Numbered from the stretch's first letter, positions 23,415-32,327 are shown. The stretch is DNA of 40,432 nucleotides from Hyphomonadaceae bacterium (GCA_027485145.1 JAIXRO010000171.1:1-40432), one strand, 5' to 3'. Notes: generated from the letters alone by a model not told the origin. Translations and numbers: made by a program.

Positions 23415-24938
23415 ATGATCTTTGACCGGGTGAAATCGCTCGACGCGATTCTGGCGACGGCTGAAAAGAAATCGCTGACACGCTCGCTGGGGGCCTTCCA
23501 GCTGACGATGCTGGGTATCGGCGGCATCATTGGCACCGGTATTTTCGTGCTGACGGCCGAAGCGGCCCAGAAGGCCGGCCCCGGCATGATGATCTCCTTC
23601 ATCATCGCCGCCGTCGTCTGCGCTGTGGCAGCCCTCTGCTATGCCGAACTTGCTTCGATGGTGCCGGTGTCCGGCTCCGCCTACACCTACACCTACGCGG
23701 TGATGGGCGAGCTGCTGGCCTGGATGGTCGGCTGGGCGCTTGTGCTCGAATATGCTGTTGCGGCGGGCGCCGTTTCGGTCGGCTGGTCCGGTTACTTTGT
23801 TGGCCTGCTTGAAAACATGGCCGGTATAAACCTGCCCGATGCCTATACGCTCGGGCCAAGCCAGGGCGGCATCATCAACTTGCCGGCCATGATCATCGCG
23901 CTGCTCGTCACCGGCCTTCTGGTGCTGGGAACAACGGAAAGCGCGTTCGTCAACACCATCCTCGTCGTGGTCAAGATCACCGCGCTGACGGCGTTCGTCG
24001 TGCTCGCCATCCCTGCGATGAACATGGAGAACTTCGAGCCGTTTGCACCGCTCGGCTTCGCCGGGATCTCGGCGGCGGCTGCGTCGATTTTCTTTGCCTA
24101 CGTGGGCTTCGACGCCGTTTCCACGGCTGCAGAAGAAACGAAGAACCCTCAACGCAACGTGCCCATCGGCCTCATCGGTTCGCTGGCGATCTGTACAGTG
24201 TTCTACCTTCTTGTCGCATCCGGTGTTGTCGGCGGCGTCGGTGCCCAGCCTCTGATGGATGAGGCCGGCAAAGGACTGGCGCCGGGGAGTGCCGAACTCA
24301 CAGCCGCCTGTAAGGAAATCGGCGACGCTGCAGTTGTCTGCTCCAAGGAAGCCCTCGCCTGGACGCTGCGCGAAATCGGCTGGGAGCAGATCGGTAACCT
24401 GCTCGGCCTCGCCGCCGGTCTCGCCCTGCCTTCGGTGATCCTGATGATGATGTTCGGTCAGACCCGCATCTTCTTCGTGATGAGCCGCGACGGCCTTCTT
24501 CCGAACGTGTTCTCCCGCATCCACCCGAAGTTCAACACACCGTACGTGATCACGATCATGACCGGCGTGTTCGTGGCGGCCTTCGCCGCATTCTTCCCGG
24601 TGGGCGCGCTGGCGGACATCTCGAACTCGGGCACGCTGTTTGCCTTTGCCATGGTCGGCATCGCCGTGATGGTGCTGCGCCGCAAGGATCCGGACCGCAA
24701 ACGCCCGTTCCGCACGCCGTTTGTCTATGTGGTGGCGCCTGTCGCGATCGCGGGCTGTCTCTACCTGTTCTTCAGCCTGTCGGATTACACCAAGATGCTG
24801 TTCGTGATCTGGGCAGCCATCGGCCTTGTCGTGTATTTCGTCTACAGCCGCAGCCGCAGCCATGTCGGCCGGGGTATCGTGGATGTGCACGAGGACGATG
24901 CGGGAATCCCGCCGCCGCCTGTGCCCCCGGTCAGCTGA
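23415..24938 (+). CDS. APC-superfamily amino-acid permease, cationic-amino-acid-transporter type
   Basis: An inner-membrane amino-acid permease of about 507 aa with roughly twelve to fourteen hydrophobic segments. The first helix has the APC signature MLGIGGIIGTGIFVLTAEAA, and conserved stretches FAYVGFDAVSTAAEETKNPQRNVPIGL and FGQTRIFFVMSRDGLLP match the CAT/YfnA-like subgroup. Substrate (Lys, Arg or branched amino acids) cannot be fixed. The C-terminus ends in a Pro-rich PPPPVPPVS tail. ATG 23415 is preferred over TTG 23406, with AGGG upstream. It follows the Anbu operon by 125 bases with no evident terminator, so read-through from the operon is possible. Confidence 0.9.
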   Translation: MIFDRVKSLDAILATAEKKSLTRSLGAFQLTMLGIGGIIGTGIFVLTAEAAQKAGPGMMISFIIAAVVCAVAALCYAELASMVPVSGSAYTYTYAVMGELLAWMVGWALVLEYAVAAGAVSVGWSGYFVGLLENMAGINLPDAYTLGPSQGGIINLPAMIIALLVTGLLVLGTTESAFVNTILVVVKITALTAFVVLAIPAMNMENFEPFAPLGFAGISAAAASIFFAYVGFDAVSTAAEETKNPQRNVPIGLIGSLAICTVFYLLVASGVVGGVGAQPLMDEAGKGLAPGSAELTAACKEIGDAAVVCSKEALAWTLREIGWEQIGNLLGLAAGLALPSVILMMMFGQTRIFFVMSRDGLLPNVFSRIHPKFNTPYVITIMTGVFVAAFAAFFPVGALADISNSGTLFAFAMVGIAVMVLRRKDPDRKRPFRTPFVYVVAPVAIAGCLYLFFSLSDYTKMLFVIWAAIGLVVYFVYSRSRSHVGRGIVDVHEDDAGIPPPPVPPVS

Positions 24939-24951
24939 CAAACCGAGAGAT

Positions 24952-24973
24952 TTCGCCGGCGCAAGCCGGCGAA
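24952..24973. terminator. Hairpin between permease and C39 lipoprotein genes
   Basis: A 9-bp perfect stem TTCGCCGGC / GCCGGCGAA with a GCAA loop lies between two convergent genes. Sequences on both sides are T-poor (GTTGTATTC downstream on plus), so termination may be weak or bidirectional. Confidence 0.5.
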
Positions 24974-24986
24974 GTTGTATTCGGGG

Positions 24987-25691
24987 TCAGGGATTTGGCG
25001 GCGCGCTGAAGACGATGGCCGCGTTTCCGAAGGCGGACCGGTATCGCATCAGCCGTTCGGCGCTGATCGTGCGCAGGCCCATCACCGGTTCGAGGATGAC
25101 AAACGTGTCTCCGTCATGACCGGCGATAACGACGTAGTGATTGAACATGCCGCGGCCTGTCAGTTCGGACAGGCTCGCAGCGCGCGAGATTCCGACCGCA
25201 GCTGGCAGGCCGAGCAGGGGGATGTTGGCGCCCGGCAATTGCCAGGGTTGTACGAACACGGACGGTACGCGCACCGGCACAAGAACGGGCCGGCCCGCTT
25301 CGAGCTCGCGCAAGAGATCCGCCTCCTGCAATCGCACAGCGCTGGCGAGCAGGCCGTGCGCTTCCGCAAGCGCCAGCAACTCGGCCATCGAATAGCCGGT
25401 TGTCATGTCTGCAGGGGGCGAGACGGCGAAAATCCCTTCGCCTGAAACCTTCGCAGGGCCAAGCCAGTAATTCGCGATGCTGGCCAGTGCATGGGCGCCG
25501 CAAGCCATTCCATTGACCTGCCGGTCATGCTCAAGCGCCAGCAGCAACGTCGATGGTGGATCGACGGATCTGTCGAACAGTTCGAAACTGTTCGCGGCGC
25601 TTCGTTCCGCAAAGTCGCCGGGACCGGCGTTCGGTGTTGTGGCGCACGCGCCCAATCCGAACGCCAGCACGGCAGCCGCGCCTCGCAGCAT
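24987..25691 (-). CDS. C39-like cysteine peptidase lipoprotein
   Basis: A 234-aa lipoprotein (signal peptide ending LGAC, Cys16) whose mature part is a papain-fold peptidase of the C39 type. Gln58 (oxyanion) and Cys64 in RQVNGMACGAHALASIANYW form the active-site block; His185 is in FNHYVVIAGHDGD. The third catalytic residue, usually Asp or Asn in a DP motif, appears as Glu201 in VILEPVMG, so activity may be altered. C39 peptidases normally cut double-glycine leader peptides at an ABC exporter, but this one is a stand-alone surface or periplasmic lipoprotein, so that role does not follow. It starts 3 bases after the small secreted gene upstream and is probably co-transcribed with it. Confidence 0.8.
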   Translation of the reverse strand: MLRGAAAVLAFGLGACATTPNAGPGDFAERSAANSFELFDRSVDPPSTLLLALEHDRQVNGMACGAHALASIANYWLGPAKVSGEGIFAVSPPADMTTGYSMAELLALAEAHGLLASAVRLQEADLLRELEAGRPVLVPVRVPSVFVQPWQLPGANIPLLGLPAAVGISRAASLSELTGRGMFNHYVVIAGHDGDTFVILEPVMGLRTISAERLMRYRSAFGNAAIVFSAPPNP

Positions 25692-25694
25692 GCT

Positions 25695-26012
25695 TCAGAT
25701 CGCCGAGGCGACGACGAGCACGATGACCACCAGACCGACGAGCGCGAGGATATTGCTGTTTGTCATGCCGGCATCGTAGGCGGCGGCTTCTTCAGCGGTC
25801 ACGAGTTGGACCGAGTAGCCCTGCTGCTGATAGGCCAGGACTGCAGCGGTATCGTCCGTAGACAGACCATAAGCTTGCAGGTCGGCGGCGTTGAATGTTT
25901 GCGGTTCGACGGTGCGGAATTGCGCGGCGGGCGTTTGAGCCTGGGCGAGCGGAATCGCAAGTTGCGACAGGGCAAAGCTTGCGGCGACGAGAGCGGGATA
26001 ACGGATTTTCAT
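25695..26012 (-). CDS. Small secreted protein with C-terminal membrane anchor
   Basis: A 105-aa protein with a signal peptide (MKIRYPALVAASFALSQLAI, cleavage probably after AQA), a short Gln/Ala-rich hydrophilic region containing LQAYGLSTDDTAAVLAYQQQ, and a C-terminal hydrophobic anchor (NILALVGLVVIVLVVASAI). I do not recognise the family. It is followed 3 bases later by the C39-like lipoprotein, so it may be its substrate, partner or inhibitor. No double-glycine leader motif is seen. Start ATG 26012 gives a clean signal peptide; AGAGGAATT upstream is a reasonable ribosome-binding site. Confidence 0.65.
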   Translation of the reverse strand: MKIRYPALVAASFALSQLAIPLAQAQTPAAQFRTVEPQTFNAADLQAYGLSTDDTAAVLAYQQQGYSVQLVTAEEAAAYDAGMTNSNILALVGLVVIVLVVASAI

Positions 26013-26160
26013 GACGGAATTCCTCTGCGGTTGTTGGTGTCACATCGGCCCGGAGGTGCGTGCGAGGCTGGACAAGCCGGGCGGCACCTGCCGCAACGAT
26101 CCCCGCACACTGCGCAGGGTCAAGGCTGCAACGCGCCGCGCAGGCTGAAGTTCCAGCCGT

Positions 26161-27174
26161 TCAGCGGAAATGTTTCGAAAGTTTAAGGCCCTGACCCTGA
26201 TAGTTCGAGCCCTGACCGCCATAGAGTGCCTTCGGCTTGGCCGACATGGGCTCGTAGATGAGCTTCGCAACCGGTTGGCCGTGTTCGAGGATGAAGGGCA
26301 CATCGCGCGAGCGCACTTCCAGCACCGCGCGGCTGCCCTCTTTGTTCGTGCCGAAGCCCGGATCAAAGAAGCCGGCATAGTGGGCGCGGAACTCGCCCAG
26401 TTCCGGCGCGATCGGTGCCATCTCGGCGGCCTCGTCGGAGGCGACCTTGACGCTCTCCCGGCTGACGAGGATGTAGAACTCCTCAGGATTCAGAACGATG
26501 CGGCCGTTCTTCGGATAGACCGGCTCCCAGAACTGGCTGACATCGTGTGCGCCTAAACCGCGCAGATCAACGACGCCGGAATGCGGCTTTGCGCGGTAAC
26601 CGGCCGGCTGTCCGGCCGGCGGCTCAAGGTCGATGGAAACGACCTTCTCCCTGATCGTTTCGGGCTTTTTCCGCTTGAACCTGATCTGAGCCAGCCGGTC
26701 CCCGGGGCGCACCATCACCGGGAACGTGCGCGGACTGACTTCGAGATAGAGCGGCCCGGCATAGCCGGTTGGCACATCGTCAAACGCCCGGCTGCGATTG
26801 GTGACGAGGCGCGTGAAGACGTCGATCCGGCCCGTGGAACTCTTGGGGTTCGCCCGCGCAGCGAGGCCCGGGGGCAGGCGCAGCGATTCCTGCAGCGGGA
26901 TCAAGTACACACAGCCGGTTTCCAGAACCGCGCCCTTGTCCGTCAGGTCGATGCGGTGAAGGCGGATGCCGGGGTCCTGAAGCAGGTCTGCCACAGCGCG
27001 GTCCTTGCCCGGCAGGAAGCTCGCCCGCAGCCGGTAGGCATCCTCGGCGAGCCGCAGGTCCAGGCTCGCCGGCTGCACCTGTCCGGGCTCCAGCGCCAGC
27101 ATGCTGCGGATGGCGCCCGCAGCCGCGAGGGCCTCGATTTCAAAATCGGGGAGAACCCCCGCCATATCCGCCAT
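26161..27174 (-). CDS. dcd: 2'-deoxycytidine 5'-triphosphate deaminase, double-length form
   Basis: Dcd deaminates dCTP to dUTP for thymidylate synthesis. This is the long alphaproteobacterial form, 337 aa against about 190 for E. coli. The first half has ANPKSSTGRIDVFTRL (compare RSSLARLG) and GYAGPLYLEVSPRTFPVMVRPGDRLAQIRF; the second half repeats the core with FRAHYAGFFDPGFG and GSRAVLEVRSRDVPFILEHGQPVAKLIYEPM. The protein therefore looks like two dUTPase/Dcd-fold units in one chain. The start is uncertain: ATG 27174 has GGGG 8 bases upstream, ATG 27195 and 27165 are alternatives. Divergent from metZ, whose start lies 65 bases away. Confidence 0.88.
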   Translation of the reverse strand: MADMAGVLPDFEIEALAAAGAIRSMLALEPGQVQPASLDLRLAEDAYRLRASFLPGKDRAVADLLQDPGIRLHRIDLTDKGAVLETGCVYLIPLQESLRLPPGLAARANPKSSTGRIDVFTRLVTNRSRAFDDVPTGYAGPLYLEVSPRTFPVMVRPGDRLAQIRFKRKKPETIREKVVSIDLEPPAGQPAGYRAKPHSGVVDLRGLGAHDVSQFWEPVYPKNGRIVLNPEEFYILVSRESVKVASDEAAEMAPIAPELGEFRAHYAGFFDPGFGTNKEGSRAVLEVRSRDVPFILEHGQPVAKLIYEPMSAKPKALYGGQGSNYQGQGLKLSKHFR

Positions 27175-27239
27175 CACTTGCACCCCATAGGTCATCAGGC
27201 ATAAGTCCCTCTCCCGGAAACACAAGGACGAGCGCTGAC

Positions 27240-28442
27240 ATGGCCGATGCACCCGGCGGAGACGACCCCAAGGGCTGGAAGCCCGCCACCCAGGCGGTGC
27301 GCGGCGGCCTGATGCGTTCGCAGTATGGCGAGATTTCCGAGGCGATCTTCCTCACCTCGGGCTACGCCTACGACTCGGCCGAGCAGGCCGAAGCCCGCAT
27401 GGCCGGCAAGGAAGAGGGCTTTGTCTATTCCCGCTATGGCAGCCCCACCGCTGAAATGCTGCAACAGCGCCTTTGCCTGATCGAGGGCGCCGAGGCTTGC
27501 CGCGTCACAGGCTCCGGCATGGGTGCGATCTCGTCCGCCATTCTCGCGCCGTTGAAGGCGGGGGACCGGGTGGTCGCCGCCACCGCCCTGTTCGGCTCCT
27601 GCCGCTGGATCCTCGCCAACCAGATGCCGAAATTCGGCATCGAGACCGTGTTCGTGGACGGCGCCGATCTTGCAGCCTGGGAGCGCGAAATCGGCAAAGG
27701 CTGCCAGCTGGTCCTGATCGAAAGCCCCGCGAATCCGCTGCTCGACGGCGTGGACATCGCGGCTGTGGCGAAGCTTTGCAAGGCAGCTGGAGCCCTGCTC
27801 GTGGTGGACAACGTGTTTGCAACACCGGTGCTCCAGCGCCCGCTCGATCTTGGCGCGGACGTGGTTGCCTACTCCGCCACCAAGCATATGGACGGGCAGG
27901 GCCGCGTGCTGGCAGGCGCGATCCTGACAAACGCAAAGTACATGTCCGAAGTCTATGATCCCTGGCTTCGGCACGTGGGTCCGGCCTGCTCGCCGTTCAA
28001 CGCCTGGGTTGTGCTGAAAGGCCTCGAAACCATGCAACTGCGCGTCGAGGCGCAGAGCCGGAATGCCGCGCGCCTTGCCGATGCGCTCGCGGCCCATCCG
28101 GCGGTGCAGGCCGTTCGCTATCCGCACCGGAAGGATCACCCGCACTATGCGATCCACAAGAAGCAGATGGCGTCCGGCGGCACGCTGCTGGCGGTCTCGA
28201 TCAAGGGCGGGCAGGCGGGCGCTTTCCGTTTCCTCAACGGCCTGAAGATCGCCGACATCTGCAACAATCTGGGCGACACCAAGACGCTTGCCTGCCACCC
28301 CTCGACGACTACGCACCGCGCGTTGTCGGACGCGGAGCAGGCGGCGATGGGGCTGGATCGCAGCTGGGTGCGCGTGTCGGTTGGCCTTGAGGATATCGAC
28401 GATCTCGAGGCCGACTTCCTCGGCGCGCTTAACGCATCCTGA
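27240..28442 (+). CDS. metZ: O-succinylhomoserine sulfhydrylase
   Basis: A PLP-dependent Cys/Met-metabolism enzyme (gamma family) that makes homocysteine from O-succinylhomoserine and sulfide in direct methionine synthesis. Seen: SRYGSPTAEMLQQRL, GSGMGAISSAILA, the PLP-cofactor segment VVDNVFATPVLQRPLDLGADV, Lys215 in YSATKHMDGQGR, and the C-terminal TLACHPSTTTHRAL with RVSVGLEDIDDLEADF. Length is 400 aa, typical of MetZ; cystathionine gamma-synthase cannot be fully excluded. AAGGA lies 11 bases before the ATG. It is followed 25 bases later by apaG, a common alphaproteobacterial arrangement. Confidence 0.9.
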   Translation: MADAPGGDDPKGWKPATQAVRGGLMRSQYGEISEAIFLTSGYAYDSAEQAEARMAGKEEGFVYSRYGSPTAEMLQQRLCLIEGAEACRVTGSGMGAISSAILAPLKAGDRVVAATALFGSCRWILANQMPKFGIETVFVDGADLAAWEREIGKGCQLVLIESPANPLLDGVDIAAVAKLCKAAGALLVVDNVFATPVLQRPLDLGADVVAYSATKHMDGQGRVLAGAILTNAKYMSEVYDPWLRHVGPACSPFNAWVVLKGLETMQLRVEAQSRNAARLADALAAHPAVQAVRYPHRKDHPHYAIHKKQMASGGTLLAVSIKGGQAGAFRFLNGLKIADICNNLGDTKTLACHPSTTTHRALSDAEQAAMGLDRSWVRVSVGLEDIDDLEADFLGALNAS

Positions 28443-28467
28443 ACCTCTGAACGGGCAGCTTCACGCG

Positions 28468-28884
28468 ATGGCGAGACGATCTGCACCTCCCGAGTATGAA
28501 GCCGTGACGGACGGCGTGCGCATCCGCGTCCGCCCGCGCTTTCTGCATGACGAATCCGAGCCGGGCCGCAGCAAGTATTTCTGGGCCTACTCGGTTGATG
28601 TGGAAAACGAGAGCGACCGGATCTGGACCATCGCACGGCGTCACTGGCGGATCGTGGACTCCGCCGGCCGGCTGCAGGCGGTGGACGGCGACGGCGTCAT
28701 CGGACAGACGCCCACTCTCGGCCCGGGCGAGCGGTTCAGCTACAGTTCGGGCGCGCCGCTGGCGACCCCCTCCGGCATGATGAGCGGCACGTATGATCTG
28801 GTTGACCAGAATGGCGAGGAAATGGTGGCGGTGATCCCGGCCTTTTCCCTCGACAGTCCCTACGATACGTCCCGCCCGAGCTAG
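28468..28884 (+). CDS. apaG: ApaG/CorD domain protein
   Basis: A 138-aa protein of the ApaG family, a fibronectin-like fold with ARRHWRIVDSAGR, VIGQTPTLGPGERFSYSSG, the APLATPSGMMSGTYDLVDQNG block and AVIPAFSLD. ApaG is linked genetically to cobalt/magnesium resistance in enterobacteria and by structure to phosphate/nucleotide binding, but its role is unclear. The start ATG 28468 gives the common family N-terminus; the frame extends upstream to 28288 through metZ and is not used. Downstream of metZ by 25 bases. Confidence 0.92.
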   Translation: MARRSAPPEYEAVTDGVRIRVRPRFLHDESEPGRSKYFWAYSVDVENESDRIWTIARRHWRIVDSAGRLQAVDGDGVIGQTPTLGPGERFSYSSGAPLATPSGMMSGTYDLVDQNGEEMVAVIPAFSLDSPYDTSRPS

Positions 28885-28890
28885 CGCAGA

Positions 28891-29958
28891 TTAGTTGGCG
28901 ACAGCTGCTGTGCCCGGCAGCGGCTCGCCGAGTTCGAGCACCCGGAAATTTTTCGACATGAACTCGGGCGTGAACAGCGAATTCAGTTCGTCCGGTGACA
29001 GCACATCTTTCCATTCCGCGAGTTGAGCGGGCGCCGCTTCGGCATAGAGCACATTGCCGCCGGCTTCATCGACGAGGATGGCGCCATACGTCTGCAGCGC
29101 GCGGGCGATCGCCTTGCCTTCGGGTGAGAGGTTCGTGTTCTCGACATCGTAGGACGGATCGAGCTGAAGGCGCGTGCCCAGGGGAAGGCCGAGTGTTGGC
29201 GCGGATGCACCTTCAACCGAGGCCAGCGCGGTGCTGGCAGGGGGGACGAACACGTCGCGGCGCACAATCGGCGAACCGAGTGCCAGCGCGTGGTCGATCT
29301 TGCCGGCTTTCAGTTCTTCTGTGCGGATCAGGCCCGCGACCAGGGGCAGGCCGGAAGGGCGCGGCGAACCGGCGAGGCGCGGCTCCTTCGCCTGCATCCA
29401 AGGCGTCTTGATGCCGGAGCCATTCAGATCGACTTCCGCGCCGAAACCGGTGAACCAGCTGCCATCCAGGTCTTGCCCGGCCTGGCGCATTTCCCAGGCT
29501 TTTCCGGCCTTGCGATCTTCGAGCACGAGGTAGGCGGTGCCAAAGTCCGGGCCGGCTGCCGAGGCGCCTTCCGGAATCGGAACACGTTTGCGCGGGCCAA
29601 AGCCCGGCCCGTATTGACCTTGGTAAAGGTCGCGGACGTAGCGCTTCGGAGCCTTCCTGGAGTCCACCGGGTAAACAGCGACAGACCATTCGGCCATGTT
29701 GATATACAGCGCGTTGACAGCGGCAAACTCGCTTACGAGGACGTCCGAATTCGGGTCAATCTTTGCATCTGCCGCGATCGGCGTGTTCCAGGGGCTGTCC
29801 GCCGAAAAGGGGCGCCAGGGGCCCGTTTGCGCAGCGACTGGCGCCGCTTCTTCGGCAGCCGGGGCTGAAATTACAGGGATTTTCAAGCCGGTCTGAGCAC
29901 ATCCGGAAAGCAGGATGGCGCTGATGAGGGCGGTGGCGGGAAGCAACTTGAGCGACAT
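28891..29958 (-). CDS. Lipoprotein of unknown function
   Basis: A 355-aa lipoprotein (lipobox LLSGC, Cys20), with a short linker and then PWRPFSADSPWNTPIAADAK, a Trp- and Pro-rich start. Further stretches are YQGQYGPGFGPRKRVPIPEG and DLDGSWFTGFGAEVDLNGSG. I do not recognise the family; the WNTPI start recalls secreted carbohydrate-active proteins but no catalytic motif can be named. Location: membrane-anchored, facing the periplasm or surface. It follows the acyl-CoA dehydrogenase (149 bases apart) and is convergent with apaG. Confidence 0.75.
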   Translation of the reverse strand: MSLKLLPATALISAILLSGCAQTGLKIPVISAPAAEEAAPVAAQTGPWRPFSADSPWNTPIAADAKIDPNSDVLVSEFAAVNALYINMAEWSVAVYPVDSRKAPKRYVRDLYQGQYGPGFGPRKRVPIPEGASAAGPDFGTAYLVLEDRKAGKAWEMRQAGQDLDGSWFTGFGAEVDLNGSGIKTPWMQAKEPRLAGSPRPSGLPLVAGLIRTEELKAGKIDHALALGSPIVRRDVFVPPASTALASVEGASAPTLGLPLGTRLQLDPSYDVENTNLSPEGKAIARALQTYGAILVDEAGGNVLYAEAAPAQLAEWKDVLSPDELNSLFTPEFMSKNFRVLELGEPLPGTAAVAN

Positions 29959-30107
29959 GGACAGGGTCTCCTGAAAGAGGTCTGCCGACGCTTCTGCAAG
30001 ATGCCTGCCGCTCGCCCGTGAGGCGAGTTAAGGCCGGGAAAAATGTTTGTGTTCGCGGGTCAGAGTGGCGACCCCTTGGCGGGTCGTCTGCGCCCGCCCC
30101 GGGGGCC

Positions 30108-31289
30108 CTACAGCCCCAGAACGCCCTTCGCCATGATGTTGCGCTGGATTTCATTCGACCCGCCATAGATCGAGCCGGCACGATTGTTGAGATAGCGCGC
30201 CATACCGATGACGAGGGCTTGGGGCCCCAGTACGGGTACGTTGGCGCCAGGTTGCCAGGCATCCGGCTGGTAGGGTGCTGCGTGGACGCCGAGCGCCTGC
30301 ACGCCCGCCTCGTCTATGGCCTGCATGAGCTCCGTACGCTGTACTTTCAGCATGGAAGCTGCCGGGCCGGGAGGCTGGCCGCCTGTCAGGTCGGACAGGA
30401 CGCGCTGCTCGGTCGTCTTGATCGCCTCGACGCGCATCGCAAGTTCGCCGATCCGCCGGATCAGCCCTAACTCGGCCGGCGTCTCCGTCTGCACATACCG
30501 CTGTAACCGGCCGAGCACAGCCTCGAGACCAGCCGAAGAACCGCCGCTGCGCTCGAATTCCAGCAGGTATTTTGCCACCGACCAGCCATCATTCTCCGCG
30601 CCGAGGCGGCCGGATTTCGGCACGCGCACATCATCGAAGAAGACCTGGTTGAGCTCATGCTCCCCGGCCAGCGTGATGATCGGCTCGACCTTGACGCCGG
30701 GCGTGTCCATGTCGAGCAGCAGGAAAGTGATGCCAAGCTGCGGTTTTGCAGCCGGGTCCGTCCGTACAAGGCAGAACATCTTATTGGCGTGATGGGCATG
30801 CGTGGTCCAGATCTTGGAACCGTTCAGCACATAATGCTCGCCGTCACTGTCTGCCTTCAGTTGCAACGAGGCGAGGTCCGATCCCGAGCCGGGTTCAGAA
30901 TACCCCTGGCACCAGTAGTCTTCGCCCGAAAGGATGCGGGGCAGGTAGTCGGCTTTTTGCTCCGGCGTTCCATAGCCGATGATGCAGGGGCCGACCATGT
31001 TCAGCCCCATCGGCGCAAGGCCCGGTGCACCGGCCCGGGCGCACTCGGACGCGAAGATGTAGCGCTGCATCTCGTCCCAGCCCGTGCCACCGTATTGCTT
31101 CGGCCAATGGGGCGCGACCCAACCACGCGCATGCAGGATGCGCTGCCAGGGCAGCGTGAATTCCGGCTCGATGAAGACGCTGGTGGCCAGCCGGCCCGCT
31201 GCCGCCAGGGCAGGTGTGAGGTTTGCACCGAGGAACGCGCGCACCTCGTCCCGGAACGCAATATCGCTGGCAGTGAGATCTAGATTCAT
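30108..31289 (-). CDS. Acyl-CoA dehydrogenase
   Basis: A second acyl-CoA dehydrogenase, 393 aa from ATG 31289. Seen: WPKQYGGTGWDEMQRYIF, the flavin motif YSEPGSGSDLASLQ, KIWTTHAHHANKMFCLVRT and the C-terminal IYGGSNEIQRNIMAKGVLGL. The usual catalytic Glu of the medium-chain enzyme is replaced by Gly in YGGS; Glu in LLEFERSGG may be the base, as in other actinobacterial/alphaproteobacterial FadE-like proteins. Substrate unknown; steroid or long-chain side-chain acyl-CoA are among the options. It is not adjacent to other beta-oxidation genes. The upstream extension to 31334 is not supported. Confidence 0.9.
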   Translation of the reverse strand: MNLDLTASDIAFRDEVRAFLGANLTPALAAAGRLATSVFIEPEFTLPWQRILHARGWVAPHWPKQYGGTGWDEMQRYIFASECARAGAPGLAPMGLNMVGPCIIGYGTPEQKADYLPRILSGEDYWCQGYSEPGSGSDLASLQLKADSDGEHYVLNGSKIWTTHAHHANKMFCLVRTDPAAKPQLGITFLLLDMDTPGVKVEPIITLAGEHELNQVFFDDVRVPKSGRLGAENDGWSVAKYLLEFERSGGSSAGLEAVLGRLQRYVQTETPAELGLIRRIGELAMRVEAIKTTEQRVLSDLTGGQPPGPAASMLKVQRTELMQAIDEAGVQALGVHAAPYQPDAWQPGANVPVLGPQALVIGMARYLNNRAGSIYGGSNEIQRNIMAKGVLGL

Positions 31290-31463
31290 GGCGTGTGTCG
31301 TCCCCCGGCGGTGTTCCGGCCTTCGGGAGGCCAAGCCGCACTCTGATCGGCAAGCTGACAGAAAACCTCGGGCACGCCAACTCCCGATACGGGCTGAACC
31401 GACGGCGCCAGTCCTGGACTCAGGCGATCCAACTCGCTGCGAACAGGCGATCGAAACGGTCCC

Positions 31464-32324
31464 TTATCCGGCCTGGCGGGCAGACAACGTCATCGTGCCC
31501 GACAGGCTCTCGCCCGGGGCGAGAGCCGACATGCTTTCCTGGGGCGCAAGCCCGCTCATGTTGATGGCATCGTTCACGTGCGAGACCGGCTCGGCGCAGA
31601 AGTAGGACTTTCCCGGCGGCGTATAGATGACGAGATTCCGGAGCGCGCCCGATCCCGTCAAAGTCAGGTGCAATCCCTCGCGCCCGCCGAATTCGGCGGC
31701 CCCATCCCAGCCATAAAAGCAATGATCGAGGCCCGGGGCGCTCAGATGCGGGGGAGCCGCCTCGCGGCGGATGGGCAATCCCGGCTCGCCCGTATCACTC
31801 GCCCAGCGGCCGGTCACGCCCGTCTTGAGCCAGAACCCGTCCGGGCGAACGAAGTAGGGATGCAGTCCGATCCCGGCGGGCATCGAAACGGCGTCGAGAT
31901 TGGTCAGCGTCAGCGTTAGAGACAGCGCGTCGCCTTCCACCCGCAAGACCTGTTCTGCCCGGTAGCGCCAGGGCCAGGCGCCGGGCGAATGCGTGAATGT
32001 CATCCGCGCTGCGTCCGGACCTGCAAGTTCGACCCGCCAGTCCGCGCGCCACCCGGCGCCATGGAGGGCGTGCGGCGCTGCATACTCCGGAGGCGGAAGA
32101 TTCACTTCACGGCCATTGAAGACAAACTGCCCGCCACGGATACGATTGGAAAAGGGGACGAGCGGGAAACAGCCTGCGTCCTGATCGGCGGCGTCTCGCC
32201 CGTGAATTCCGGGCGCCAGAACGTGATGGCCGCGCCAATCCGCCTGCACGATCTGTCCGCCTCGCGCGCCGTCCAGTTCCACTGACCAATCACCGGATTG
32301 GAGCGTCTGCAGGCCATCCGTCAC
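31464..32324 (-). CDS. galM: Aldose 1-epimerase (galactose mutarotase) family
   Basis: A 286-aa galactose-mutarotase-like protein. GalM interconverts alpha- and beta-galactose so that the beta form released by beta-galactosidase can be used by galactokinase. Family features: FPLVPFSNRIRGGQFVFNGR, PHALHGAGWRADW (with a His of the active site), GIGLHPYFVR (second His), and the closing ETVS-type SHVNDAINM. Start ATG 32324 lies 3 bases after the galK stop, so it is coupled to galT-galK. The protein is shorter than E. coli GalM (346 aa), and an aldose epimerase of related sugar specificity is an alternative. Confidence 0.85.
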   Translation of the reverse strand: MTDGLQTLQSGDWSVELDGARGGQIVQADWRGHHVLAPGIHGRDAADQDAGCFPLVPFSNRIRGGQFVFNGREVNLPPPEYAAPHALHGAGWRADWRVELAGPDAARMTFTHSPGAWPWRYRAEQVLRVEGDALSLTLTLTNLDAVSMPAGIGLHPYFVRPDGFWLKTGVTGRWASDTGEPGLPIRREAAPPHLSAPGLDHCFYGWDGAAEFGGREGLHLTLTGSGALRNLVIYTPPGKSYFCAEPVSHVNDAINMSGLAPQESMSALAPGESLSGTMTLSARQAG

Positions 32325-32327
32325 CGG

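Noticed and set aside
23400-24941. 513-codon minus-strand frame opposite the permease gene
   Set aside because: His/Asp/Arg-rich antisense shadow of a hydrophobic membrane protein gene with no motif of its own.
30062-30104. GC-rich hairpin after the second acyl-CoA dehydrogenase
   Set aside because: GACCC/GGGTC pairing is short and has no T-tract in the right place, so a terminator is not supported.
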